Shown here piece after piece: positions 11,109-21,869 of a DNA stretch of 64,000 nucleotides (its first letter is position 1; each line of letters opens with the position of its first letter). Under the pieces are notes generated by a model. The model ran no database searches. It was not told the DNA's origin and saw only the letters and a list, made by a program, of their open reading frames with translations. The stretch lies in NCBI GenBank assembly GCA_963681505.1, contig OY811977.1:4378352-4442351 (forward strand), given 5' to 3'. The stretch comes from Eunapius fragilis. Its lineage: Eukaryota; Porifera; Demospongiae; Spongillida; Spongillidae. The translations under genes were made by a program, and so were the position numbers.

Positions 11109-11925
11109 CTCAGGGTAGTTAAGGCTGCCACCAAATAATTTTACGTCATACAAAATGGCGGCTAGTACCAAAAAGTTATATTTCACGCAAGGACCATCCA
11201 CTTGCTTAAAACTTGATGTAAATATGTGTGTTAAATACTGCTACTTCTAATGGCTATGTTGTATGCTCTTTAACACACCTATCGTACGGAACTGTTTGGA
11301 AAACGGCATGTAATCAAATACGGCTGTAGGCGGGGATGTTGTGATACAATTTTTAATAAGCTAATTGGCTACAAACAGTCTCTCTATGCTCTCACACACT
11401 AAATCGACCGGGAGCTGGAAATTCTTTGCTTGGTGTTATCACAACAAACGTTAACAACGGTCAAAATGGCCGACGACTTGTACAAAATACGGTAAATCTT
11501 CCGTACCCTATGCAGTTATCGAAATTCCCAGTTGCAGTGAATAACTAGAACCCTAGAGGAGCTTGCCTAGCCGAATAAATTTATCTGAGAGCTGCGTTTT
11601 CATCCCCGCGTTTTGAATCTCCGATATTCCCATACAAAGTACAGTGGTTATTAAAATATAACCACCCGCCAACTTTGTATTGCTGGGCAGCTGTACGCTC
11701 TTTTCGTCAGTCAATTGTGTTTTTAATTCCATTTCGTGTATGTTTTGCTCTAGATCACTGTAACGTAGTAACATGTATGAATACGATACTGAAATAGTGT
11801 CCTGACGTTAAATCATGACCTTAACGTATTGAATAACGTAACGTCATAATGATGTAATTACGAACATAAATGGTAACAACATGTTAACATGATTTTTCTT
11901 GTGAGGCAGCCTTAACTACCCTGAG
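11109..11925. mobile_element. Non-autonomous DNA transposon, 21-bp perfect inverted repeats
   Basis: CTCAGGGTAGTTAAGGCTGCC at the left end (up to position 11130) has its exact reverse complement at 11905-11925. The interior (about 0.8 kb) has no transposase. A second, partial copy starts at about 45413 (CAGGGTAGTTAGGCTGCCTC). It shares the subterminal AATCATG(C/T)TAACAT, ATTATGACGTTA and the TACAAATTTGGTGGGTAG region. Because that copy lacks the leading CT, the true terminus is probably CAGGG. Confidence 0.8.
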
Positions 11926-12389
11926 TGCTCTATACACAAACCACAATCTTCCACCCTGCTGCGAATATGGCACAGGAGTAGTGATGTTGGCCCTGCCCCA
12001 AACACACCCAGGACATGAGGACCATCATCCACAACACTTGTACACTCTACTTGTGCACTGTGTCCATACCCACAGGGAGATGGCAGGGTGATTCTAAGAG
12101 TGTTTTCACTCTCGTGACTCTTGGACACTTACCCCCTATGACCCCCTCTGGCCGTCACACACATTGCTAATGTTCTACCCTGCTGACTTCACACAGTCAT
12201 AGTTACATTGGGCCCTCACAAAACACTCCCAGAAGTTGTGGACCAGTACACACAACACCTCATGGATATGTGCTCCGTGACCACACCCATTGGTAGACAC
12301 TGGGTCTTTTGTTTGTAGTCCCCAGTCCAAACCCACAAATCTCAACAGTTGTTATGGCACCAACACTTTTATGATGGTATAGCATCACA

Positions 12390-12645
12390 GGGGCACTGGC
12401 AGTGTGAAGGTATACATGCATCAGGTGTTATTCTAATTAATGACAACACACAGTCTGTTTTTAACCATACTGAAGTCACCTGTTGTCTGAAGACAGTAAG
12501 ATATGCACAGACCATAGGCATGTCCACAGAGGTGACTAGAACAGAAGGGCAGTGTGAAGGTACACCTGCATCAGGTGTTATTATTGTTAAAGACAACACA
12601 CAACCAGTTTCTAACCAACAACTGAACTCACCTGTTGGTATCTTA
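12390..12645 (+). repeat. Imperfect tandem duplication, about 155-bp period
   Basis: GGCAGTGTGAAGGTA(T/C)AC followed by GCATCAGGTGTTATT and GACAACACACA occurs at 12397 and again at 12547. Both units stay open in one forward frame (QCEG.PASGVI...DNTQ), but the changes between units alter most of the encoded residues. A non-coding minisatellite is therefore more likely than an exon duplication. Confidence 0.5.
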
Positions 12646-12679
12646 TAAGAGTACGTAAGAGAACGCACGCTTTACGGCG

Positions 12680-12775
12680 TATACGTACTCACGCCCACAC
12701 ACGCACACACACACGAACACACGCACGCACTCACACACACATGCACACACACATACACACACTCTCTCTCTGTCT
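12680..12775. repeat. Degenerate (CA)n microsatellite
   Basis: A run of CACACA mixed with ACGC and CTCTCT, between an element-like region and unassigned sequence. Confidence 0.7.
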
Positions 12776-13060
12776 TTTATTTAGCACGGTAACCGTATCA
12801 TAGGCTTACCGATCACAGCGCTGATCGGCCAAATCTATGTGACAATTGAGAACGCTAGCGCGATCCAGATAGTAATAATTCTATTGCTTATAAACAATAA
12901 TAACTTGGATTGTGGTCTTTCATAAGGGCATACAACCCTGTACACGTACATGACCGTGTTTGTCTGCATATTGGTCTTCATACGAGCAGATATACTGGTG
13001 TCTGTGTACGAATATGTGTCCGCAAAACTCAGTATACGAAACGTTGGCATTCAGTGTAAG

Positions 13061-13238
13061 CAGTGGCGTAGTATGATTAGCGCCAGGGGACATAATGTAT
13101 TAATGGCACCGAAGGGGGGGGGGGGGGGGTGCTGTCTGTTTCTGGCCCGATACGAAAGGTGGGGGGGGGGGGGGGGGGGGGGACTGTGTTACCTAGTGGA
13201 AAAGAGGATATGTCTCACCCCCCCTCACTACGCCAATG
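13061..13238. mobile_element. Small hAT-like MITE with two long G tracts
   Basis: The left end CAGTGGCGTAGTATG and the right end, read in reverse, CATTGGCGTAGTGAGGGGGG share the CA(G/T)TGGCGTAGT terminus typical of hAT-type ends. The interior has uninterrupted G runs at about 13116-13130 and 13160-13183. No coding region is present. Confidence 0.65.
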
Positions 13239-13344
13239 AGTACGAGTCTTTAAAGTTTTCATTGACCGCGAAATGCGGTAATTCCAATTCCAAACGCTCG
13301 CGCCGTGTATTTGAATATATTATAGGCGTGCACGTGTCAAATAA

Positions 13345-13811
13345 TTAGGACCCGTCCTTAACTGTCTGGAGTAAATGTACAGCATCTCTGTCCCCTATTT
13401 CCTCTGTTACAACACATCTACCCTGAAGGTCCACAGGAATAGGCCCAGATAGCTTTGCATGAGTATAAAAGGTGTCATAGAAATAAGGTTCTGAGCTACC
13501 GCTGTGATTCCTTTCACCATGTAATAAGTCACTGCATGTAAGCTTAAGTGCATTTATATCACAAACAGTTTTTAGTAATGAGCCTGCATGCTGTCTCCGA
13601 AGCTGTAATGTCTTAGTGAGTGAGGCAAATTTAATCTTACTTACAGCTACACGACAAGCTCTAGTAAGTGCCTTTTGTGCCAACCAAGGATGGGTCTTGC
13701 TGAAGGCATCATTTAACTGATCTACCAATGTGCTATTAATGTGAATAGCTTTTTCAAGGCCATCCTTGTACTCTAATTGTACATTATCTTTGGGCTCATA
13801 TAAGGAGTATC
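13345..13811 (-). CDS. Unassigned coding exon
   Basis: Reverse-strand exon with a good acceptor (TTATTTAG just above 13811) and a frame open from there to the stop at 13345, about 155 codons. It begins YSLYEPKDNVQLEYKDGLEK. Later stretches are THPWLAQKALTRACRVAVSK, LQLRRQHAGSLLKTVCDI, YFYDTFYTHAKLSGPIPVDL and EIGDRDAVHLLQTV. Composition is that of a soluble, helix-rich protein, and it ends at a natural stop, so it may be a terminal exon. I do not recognise the family. It may belong to a host gene or to a transposon, since P-element/THAP debris lies within 2 kb. Confidence 0.5.
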
Positions 13812-14145
13812 TAAATAATGGAATAAGCAGTACATATGATTATTTACTAAGGTATAAGAAAACATACAATACACATAAGCACATACATGTCTAAGAGTTT
13901 ACCACCACTTGCAATTGCTTAGCAACATTATACCACATCATGCATGTCAACCATAAACCGGTACTACACTAGCGCTTATTATAACATGCTAGAAACACAT
14001 AGTTGGGTGCGGAATAAAGTCTGGTACCTAGATTATTGCCTAGCAATATAATGTTTACAGTTATGTCACCATTGCAGCTGCTCTACACGAAAACACGCGC
14101 CAAGCCATGCCCAAATCACACATTGTGCATAAATCACCTTTGGGT

Positions 14146-14780
14146 CCCTTCCTGGATGAAGATATTCGGCCATCTTGGCTCCATGAAATGAAGGCTCACT
14201 TGTACATGCCTGTATTGGCAGACAACATGCATAGCAATGTGAGGCTATACACCAGCATTACTCTGGAGTGCTCACACTGTCTCTGTGGATCATGGGGTTT
14301 GACCACAACCCTTCCTGGATGAAGATATTCGGCCATCTTGGCTCCATTGAATGTAGGCTCACATTAATATGCCTGTATTGGCAGACAACATGCATAGCAA
14401 TGTGAGGCTATACACCAGAAGTACTCTGGAGTGCTCACACTATCTCTGTAGATCACTGGGTTTGTCCACACCCCTTCCTGGATGAAGATATTCGGCCATC
14501 TTGACTCCTTTAAATGAAGGCTCCCTTGTATATGCCTGTATTGGCAGACAACATGCATAGCAATGTGAGGCTATACACCAGCAGTACTCTGAAGTGCTCA
14601 CACTGTCTCTGGATTACTGGGTTTGACCACACCCCTACCTGGATGAAGATATTCGGCCGTCCATTGGAGGCGCACGCTTTTATGGAGAAGACACGCATGC
14701 CTCAAACGAGCATATACACCAGCAGTACTCTGGAATGCTTACCAGTTTTGGTCAAACCCCTTCTTGGATGGAGGTGGTCA
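14146..14780. repeat. 163-bp satellite, about 4 copies
   Basis: The phrase CCTGGATGAAGATATTCGGC recurs at 14151, 14314, 14477 and (variant) 14638, giving a period of 161-163 bp, with a partial unit near 14763. Each unit also holds GTATTGGCAGACAACATGCA and CTCTGGAGTGCTCACAC. The short frames on both strands are products of the repeat. It lies directly upstream of the THAP fragment. Confidence 0.85.
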
Positions 14781-14926
14781 GAATCTTGTGGTTTCTTCTA
14801 GTCCATGAAGATGTACGTAGCTGCATTGGCATACAAGTGACCGATCCGATATACTCCAGTACTAGTAGGGTATACACTCGCATAAATGCTGTCTTTTACT
14901 CAAATAACTCAATAGCCGTAATTTGT

Positions 14927-15362
14927 GCAACCGCCATTTTGAGTGTCAAAAGCAACGGTATTGGCAAGGCTTGTTGTGCAGTTGGATGCAGTAATCGTTT
15001 CGTTAAAGGTTCGGGGGTTCATTTTTATCGTTTTCTTCAAGATGAACAACGTAAGTCACGGTGGATAGCAGCAGTGGGGCGTAAAGATTGGATTCCAAAT
15101 GAGTACTCGTGGATTTTTAGCGTACACATGTCACTTCGTTGGAAAAGAGCAACAACCCCCTATCCCCTAATTAGGTTCCTTCCTTATTTGAGCACGTGAA
15201 GAGCCCTTTGAAAAAGAAGCGAGAGCATGATTTCAACACATTCCAGAGAAATGTAGACGTACTTTCTAGCTGCATCTTGGCTCAAACGGGTAGTCAGGAA
15301 CCTTAAAACGCTATACTATGCATAGACACGTGGATGTTTTTGACACTCAAAATGGCAGTTGC
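14927..15362 (+). mobile_element. THAP-domain fragment between 25-bp inverted repeats
   Basis: 14927-14951 begins GCAACCGCCATTTTGAGTGT, and the reverse complement of 15338-15362 matches it with one mismatch. Between them a forward frame encodes the start of a THAP zinc finger (KACCAVGCSNRFVKGSG, VHFYRF, RWIAAVGRKDW). The residue expected to be the third zinc ligand is Phe (WIFSVH instead of a CS.H pattern), so the finger is broken. After a frameshift near 15165 another frame resumes the usual THAP follow-on (LFEHVKSPLKKKREHD). THAP domains bind DNA and form the N-terminus of P-element transposases. This could be a solo THAP exon of a P-like element whose catalytic part is missing. A clear 8-bp target duplication is not visible. 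Confidence 0.65.
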
Positions 15363-15726
15363 TAGTTATTGATGACGTATTATGACGCAAACGCACAAAC
15401 TCTATTGTTCAACTTTTCGTTTATTTCTATTTACGAACGTCAACCGGCCGCTTATTATCAAATAACAATCTGGCCGCATGCAGGAATGTGAGGCGAATGT
15501 GAGGCTGAGGAATGTGGGGCTAACTTCTACGCAGTGAAACACTCGTCAGGTTCGGCGTACAGTGTACTACTATTAAACATTTTCATTATCCAGTGTTCTA
15601 TATCAGCACACACGCTGTATGAATCAATAGTCGTAAAGTGCTAGCTAGCTGAGCAGCGTTAATGGCATACAATTCCCCCCCCCCCCCCCCCCCCCGCTGT
15701 CTTGAATATTAAGTAACGCCCCCGTA
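15363..15726. other. No gene; poly-C tract
   Basis: Unassigned sequence with a run of about 20 C near 15676-15695. Nothing else was recognised. Confidence 0.4.
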
Positions 15727-16384
15727 TCATGTGACCACACCGGTAATAATCACGTGAAACATTTCGGAATTAAGTTGTTTGAGGCGAGAGGTGAGAGTCG
15801 ATAAGGGTTGTGTTTGCTCAGAGATAATATATAGAGGGATTGGCAACGCGTCACGTGAGCCATAGATATTTGCAATTTTATGTGTGCCATCCGACCTGCT
15901 GTGAATAACACGTACATCGAAGTGTGAAAGGGGTACGAAAATTCGCTGGCGTTTTGGAACAAAGATGGATAAGCACGTTTCACTGTAGTACGCAAGCAGG
16001 TTATTGTATATGTGTATTTTAACAAGCTTTTCAGGATCGAGAGTTCTTCGCGTCATTTTTTTTTTGTCCAAGTTCAGCGAAAAATTCCAATGTTGGGTGC
16101 GCTCTTTTTTGTGGGACAGTATCTAGTGAATCGACGGGTAGTTCTTTCTGAAATCCGTTACCCCAACTTAAAAATGGTTGTATTTTAGCGTGCCATTCTT
16201 GTTTTGCCAATAACGCGCTCAGTACCACCCGTATAACATATCGAGTATGCAAATCTTGTGGGACAGTGTAGTCATTGCTAAGCAAGCTAGTACTATAAAA
16301 CCGATACTGGCTTGTAGCACATTCCTTACATTTTAGCGTCCAAGTATAGTGATGTGCACCACGCGTTTGGTTGACAACCTGCAT
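15727..16384 (-). other. Unassigned repeat with long reverse-strand frames, copy 1
   Basis: Two adjoining reverse-strand frames. The first (16384-16031, 117 residues) includes TLKCKECATSQYRFYSTSLL and LDTVPQKRAHPTLEFFAEL. The second (16071-15727, 114 residues) includes SRDALPIPLYIISEQ. A diverged relative lies at 47157-47660, sharing the TGTGGGACA motifs, a TAGCGTCCA-like motif and the reading (S/A)RD..PIPL. A short piece is also present at 17296-17370. I do not recognise the family. Conservation of the PIPL frame hints at former coding function. Confidence 0.45.
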
Positions 16385-17295
16385 TTTTTCGAAGAGAATG
16401 TGAATTTATTCGCAAAAGAACGGCGAGCGCCCACAGCCTCGCGAGAATAGTCTGTTTCTTGATCGTTGAGTACTACCACTAGCCTGCTGTATCCAGCTTT
16501 TATTACCGTTGACAAGAGTGTGTATAAAAGTTTAGCATGAAACCACTACTGCTTAAAAGTCCAATTGGTTTCAAACGATCCTACTCTACTCCTCACACCC
16601 ATCTCGAATGTAACCTTAAAATACCCCCTACACAATTCCATTTGTCATTTGTGGTGAGGGGATGGGATTTATTGTTGCTTGGAAGAGTGTGTGAGAGTTG
16701 GGGGGGGGGGGGGTGTGTGGGGGTGTGGGACAAAGGGATTCAACAGGAGCAGTTGTGATGTAATGGAATGGGTTCAGGAGCTGGTGCACTGTGAAGGGGG
16801 TCTGGATCGAGTAGAATTTGGATAATGCATGGCTGCACAAAAGGCAAAACAGTCCTGTCACTCTCATCTTCCCTCCCACTCTTTACTGTAACTATATAAA
16901 TTCCGCCAAATTAGCAACCCCCCCCCCCTCCCCCCAACACCTTCACATGCCCAAACCCCACTTCTTTTACTGGAACAGGCCATTACATGTTTGTAAGGTT
17001 CACAGTGCACCAAGTTATGGTGGCTCTGTATCAATGCAATTAGTGCTGCATGGTCGTGAAGCCTCCAGGATATAAATATGACTTTTGTAACTTGTAAGTT
17101 AGCAAGGATTAAGCTAGTAAACCATATCATCCAAAGGTCAATGCCAATCCATTCCTCTAGGATTATAGTTGATTGAGGAATAAAGCAAAACTGGTTGTCA
17201 GATCAGTGGACTTATGTCTAGCTTTTCATACTCAAAGTGCCTGTACAAGGTTGCCTGGAAACTTAGGGGAACAGGAAATTTCTATGGATTCACGT
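16385..17295. other. Unassigned sequence with G and C tracts
   Basis: A G run at 16699-16712 and a C run at 16918-16928 near CTCCCCCCAACACC resemble the tracts inside the small hAT-like elements, but I could not match terminal repeats. No gene was recognised. Confidence 0.4.
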
Positions 17296-17370
17296 GCGGA
17301 TGGCACGCGTTAATTAGCGTTAAGTGAACTCGTTGCCAATCCCTCTATATATTATCTCTGGTTTGCTAGT
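17296..17370 (+). repeat. Fragment of the 15727-16384 repeat, opposite orientation
   Basis: CGTTGCCAATCCCTCTATAT followed by ATTATCTCTG is the reverse complement of 15819-15850. The shared GGATGGCAC(G/A) precedes it. In this orientation the frame again reads LPIPLYIIS. Confidence 0.65.
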
Positions 17371-18025
17371 TTTGTACCTGATAGAGACATTGTGTCACTT
17401 CGGTCAAAAACAACAAGTAGGGGTTGTATCACAAAATGTGGGAAACCGCTATGTGTATTATGCCCATCCTCATGACAGATAACACGGTTGTCAGTTACCT
17501 AAATAAAAGGAAACATTACAAAGGGAATACCAAGGTAGCCATTCTACTTCAGCCACCTGTACAAATGAAAAAATTGTCTCCACCGAGCACAGGGAATAAC
17601 AGCCTTGTTGCTCTAAATCCCTGCCAAAGATGGAATTGACACTCCCGTGGACTTTACCAGTTTATAAAATGGAACAAGGGGATACCACATGTGCGCTTGC
17701 ATGTCTGTCATAGCTGTCTTGTGCTATTTCTATCTACTTATGGACTTAAGAACGTACCACTCGCTATGCCGTTTAGTTACTAGGCTCTTGCGTACGGGAA
17801 GCTAAAACTCAGAAAGCGTACTGTAAGCTGGCCAGCTTTGTGTGTTGTTCGCTTGGGCTTCCTTTTGTTGGCCTTCTCTATGAAGGTTGGAGGTTAGAAC
17901 CACATAGGGCATAAGACAATTATGGCGGAAGCTGAAGACTAGCAAACATGTATGCAGTGCATAACAGTTAAAAAACACAAGGCCCCTCCCCCGTTCATAC
18001 ACGTTGTACATCCTTCTCAAAGACA

Positions 18026-18119
18026 ATGCAGCGAGGATTGAGAAAAAGAAATAGGGCAGCTAGTGATGAAGACAAGCAAGTGACATCGAAGAACACAAAC
18101 GCAAAAAATAAAAAAACGG
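18026..18119 (+). CDS. Candidate first exon of the repeated-exon gene
   Basis: An ATG at 18026 opens 31 codons plus one base, ending at a donor ACG|G|GTAGGT (GT at 18120). The residues are strongly basic and polar: MQRGLRKRNRAASDEDKQVT, then SKNTNAKNKKT. The intron phase is 1, the same as in every other candidate exon of this gene (19464, 22888, 22974, 23438, 23550, 37161, 37263, 37846). No domain was recognised. The Lys/Arg-rich start would suit a nuclear or nucleic-acid-binding protein, but that is only a guess. Assigning it to the same gene as the later exons rests on phase, strand and composition. Confidence 0.5.
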
Positions 18120-19463
18120 GTAGGTTAACAAAATCTCTGTAAGGCATATAATGTTTGGCATTGCTGTATGGCAGTACATTTGTATGTCCATGTATGGCAT
18201 GCTTTGGAACATCCATGTGCTTTGGAACATCCATGTGTGGCATAGAAATTGGTACATCCATGTATTGAAAGATGTGATAATGATTTTTCTGCATTTTGAG
18301 AGGTACAAACCTACACACAGTTTGAAACATGTCTTCGGAAGTAGAGTTTTTCAGAAGCATCCTTTAAAAATAATCAAACACTTCTTTATATTTTCCAGTG
18401 TCTTTGTACATCAGATGTTGAATAATAGCCTTGGTCAATGCAGAGATACATGTAATTGATTTTCAAAGCCAAACCTTTCAATTGAATAAAAACTGATTTT
18501 TACATGTGCAAATCAACTCTGTTGTAGTGCGCATTACTTTTATGTTGATTTAGTTGATTCAACCTAACTTCTTACCGGTAATTGTCATTAATGACTGGTG
18601 TTAGCTCCGTTGGTTATGCAATAACGTACCCTGAATTGTAACAGGAAAGGACAGAACCCAACTCAGTCTTGGTGTTCAGGAAATCCTGTCTGGTGACTAC
18701 TGGTTTCTTTGTTAAGTCTGGAGGTTGCTGGTTTCTCAGTTCATGTCTGGAGTATATACTCATTGTTGACTACAGATAAACATTGTAATGTAGTGATCAC
18801 ATAAGAATAATATCAGTGCGAGACTTAATTCATGACATTTGTATGGCCAAATCGCCACTAATTATGATATTGAGTGGCCCTTTTCAGGATTTGGTCGGCC
18901 ACTTTTGTATAGTGTACAATTGTACATACACACGCTAATCAGACCTAAACGGTAGCATGCGTACTTGTCATCAGTACACCAGTGTGCGATGATAAGTTCG
19001 GTATGCTTATCGGTGGTGGGAATAAATATGCACTCGCGTCGCGGTACGATAGCGCAATGAATAATCAGTCAAATGACCGATCACGGACAATATTGTATGG
19101 CCATTTTAGCAAAATGATCTGACAATGGCCATGGGCTGGCTGTTAATTCCCACACTTTAATATGGTTGCAACTGTATAGCATAATGACTCAGAACTTTTT
19201 ACAAGTTTCAATGTTAAAGCGACATTTACTTGTTGTTTGGTGAGGCACTATACAAGGAGCAGGGACTATAATTATGATGGTAAATGAATAATGATAATAC
19301 ATTATATATACAATCAACAAACACAATGATAACAACATAATTACCAAGTACAATAACCATAGAAATAGGGACTATAATCCATGTTTCACTATAATATTAA
19401 TATTACATGTGTTCTAGTCTAGCAATACCTACCGCAAGAAATTACCTGTTTTCTTTTTCCAAG

Positions 19464-19505
19464 AAGAAGGGAAAGGAAAAGAAAAGGCGACAGCCAGCAG
19501 TCGCG
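19464..19505 (+). CDS. Candidate small exon (42 bp) of the repeated-exon gene
   Basis: A good acceptor (TTTTCTTTTTCCAAG) precedes it and a consensus donor (GCG|GTAAGTA) follows. Length is a multiple of three and both flanking introns are phase 1. Translated in that phase it reads E-GKGKEKATASSR, basic and low-complexity like the neighbouring exons. Confidence 0.5.
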
Positions 19506-20059
19506 GTAAGTATGTTGGCACCTGCATACTACAAATCACTTTGGGGTTTGCATTATATGTAGAGGTGCAAGTTATTTAGTCTTTAAAAGGTCAAGTTTCC
19601 TTGATGTACCGCTTGACCACAAAGTTCACACAGACATGTTGCTTACAGCACGTACCTGTATGGAATAATAACGAATTGGCTGTTGGTGCTCGCACATATG
19701 AGCCAGCCATCAAGTGAGCGTGTATGCATGTGGATATAAGTGCTAATGCAACCGTTGGTTGATCAAGCGCCATGCTGGTAACATTTTAACACTATCATTT
19801 ACTTTGTGTGAATGCGAGGCGTCTGTGCAACAAAAAGACCGGCTGGAAGCGTACATGATCAGCAACAGCTCATAGCACTGTGCCATAGTCTCTTAGTGCC
19901 TATGACTATGTGTTGTCTTTACTACCGCTGACTTTATTGTCGGTGCTATGAACTCTTGATTCTAAAGAATACAACGGAGTTACTCGTTGGATTCTTTGGA
20001 ATCAAGATCATGTAGCACCGAAAATAAAAGTCTAACATTATAAACGTTGCTGATAATGT

Positions 20060-20343
20060 AGACAAGTACATTCTCTCTGAGAAAGTTGGTGGGATATAGG
20101 TTTTGCAGGCAAATAGTATACTGATGTAAAAAGCAAGGAAACAAGTTTTATCAGAAGGGAAAATGTAATAGTCCTATATTTAGCACAGAAACAGCCTTAG
20201 TCGAAGTGTGCTAAATATAGGACTATTACATTTTCCCTTCTGATAAAACTTGTTTCCTTGCTTTTTACACCAGTATACTATTTGCCTGCAAAACCTATAT
20301 CCCACCAACTTTCTCAGAGAGAATGTTTTTATTTACTTGTTTC
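20060..20343. mobile_element. Palindromic MITE, copy 1
   Basis: An almost perfect hairpin: GAAAGTTGGTGGGATATAGG through CTATATTTAGCACA on the left arm (20081-20175) is mirrored on the right (20205-20325). The spacer is about 30 bp. It is 20% or less diverged from the copy at 53651-53956. A degraded third copy lies near 45146-45285. It has no coding capacity and should form a long hairpin when single-stranded. Confidence 0.9.
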
Positions 20344-20721
20344 CTTAATTTTTTTAACACCCAAATAGGTACTTTTGCTTAATTAGACTTGATAAGACCG
20401 TATATAGGCTTTTAGGCTTTTGTGTATCAAAGCCTAAAAGCGAGTCCTCCAGCAAATTCTAAAGCTATTGGTGCAATTTTCATTGCTTAAAAGTGTTCCT
20501 GTCTCGAGTTATGAGTTCCCAAGAAGAAGAAGAAGCAGACGACCTGCCCATTATTTTTGGAAGGGGAATGAGGACAGCAGTATTTTTTGTTCTCGACAAC
20601 CACGCGGTTCTACGACGTGAAACAATAACGAAACTGCTCAGTTTTGACTTCTAGATCGATTGCCGAAACAAGTTAGATGATCCGATCGTTGGTAGCGAAG
20701 CTACGGTAGGGTCGCGAGATT

Positions 20722-21039
20722 TTAATTAAATTCATAGTCGGGGTCAAAACCTATATGGAAGTCTCTAGCGAGACTCCCGATACAAATGCGCTTCCAGCCT
20801 GTCTTTTTGTTGCACAAACGACGCCTCGCTTGTGCATATACTTCAGTATGAACTTGAGATTGTGCGTGAGAGTAGTGTTGTATGTACAGTATGAGACAAT
20901 TAAATTTAGCCAAATTGGAACGGGAGTTCAATGGTTCCATGGTCCCTCAGGATACGCATCCAATTCAAATCGAACTACGATCATACAAAACTTAATATCG
21001 GAGCACGGTTGGCATAAAATACCTAGCACACATTTGTGA
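20722..21039. other. Unassigned stretch; no gene called
   Basis: Short overlapping frames on both strands without a domain or convincing splice sites. Part of it (near 20790-20850) shares CAACAAAAAGAC(A/C)GGCTGGAAGC with 19828-19850 in inverted orientation, so it is probably repeat-derived. Confidence 0.4.
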
Positions 21040-21375
21040 CGCACGTTCGCACAGTTGTGTATGATGGTTATTTACAGCAGTGTATACTAGTTCTGCACTG
21101 TAATTAGCATGTGTGCATGAGTCTTGGAGCGTTCATTGCGAGTGCCACTCAACAAGACAATTTAAGGTAATGCTTGATGCCAATTGCGTATGTTAAAACA
21201 GATGTAATACATAGTAATCGTTATGTGGTTTCGTTTCACGAGTGTTGTAATGATGAGAGCAGCGTGATGCACTCAATCTACCGCAATTAGGGTACATGAG
21301 TGTGGCCAGTGAGTGAGAAGTCACAGGGTTAATGTATTCAGCGACTAAGAGAATCCATGGGTGTAGTCAGTGAGT

Positions 21376-21470
21376 GAGTATGAAGTGTTGAAAAAAGGAA
21401 GTCATTAGCGTTTACTGTTTGGAAGTTATAGAGATTCAAACATGAATCATTTAAATAACTTTATTTATAG
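21376..21470. repeat. Dispersed repeat shared with 7432-7510
   Basis: It begins GTATGAAGTGTTGAAAAAAG and includes TAGCGTTTACTG and GATTCAAACATGAATCATTT. Confidence 0.65.
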
Positions 21471-21488
21471 TGAATTGTCATTTTGTCC

Positions 21489-21818
21489 CACCCAGGTGAA
21501 AAAATAGGTGCTCAAATCGCGAAATTATGCATGTATATCGCCAAAATGTGCGGTTTTCAAAACGCTTTATATAGTTGATTGTGGCATGATACATTTTGCA
21601 TGTAAACAAAGCTGTCCAGTTTCTGTAAAAGATCAGTCAGCATGGCAGCCAACTGATCTTTGGATTTTTCTAGAAACTGAACAACTTTGTATATGCAGAA
21701 TGTGACTCTACTATAATGCACAATCAACGATGTTCTTAAAACCGCGCATTTTGGCAAGATTATGGCCGATTTCTATGCATAATTGCACTATTTAGCGCCT
21801 GTTTTTTCACATGGGTGT
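21489..21818. mobile_element. Foldback MITE, about 330 bp
   Basis: The left arm CACCCAGGTGAAAAAATAGG through TTGATTGTG and CTGTCCAGTTTCT is mirrored by AGAAACTGAACAACTTTG through CACAATCAA and CTGTTTTTTCACATGGGTG. The arms are diverged. One arm of a relative lies at 38675-38850 (TGCACAATCAAGAAGATACA, then TTACGGCCGTTTTTCACGCA). Confidence 0.75.
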
Positions 21819-21869
21819 ATGCTAACTAAGTGAAACATCAATCCTCAATGGCTGCAATGGTTCCTTGTA

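Noticed and set aside
14107..14801. Forward and reverse frames over the 163-bp satellite
   Set aside because: Their peptides repeat with the satellite. Because 163 is not a multiple of three, the frames shift between units.
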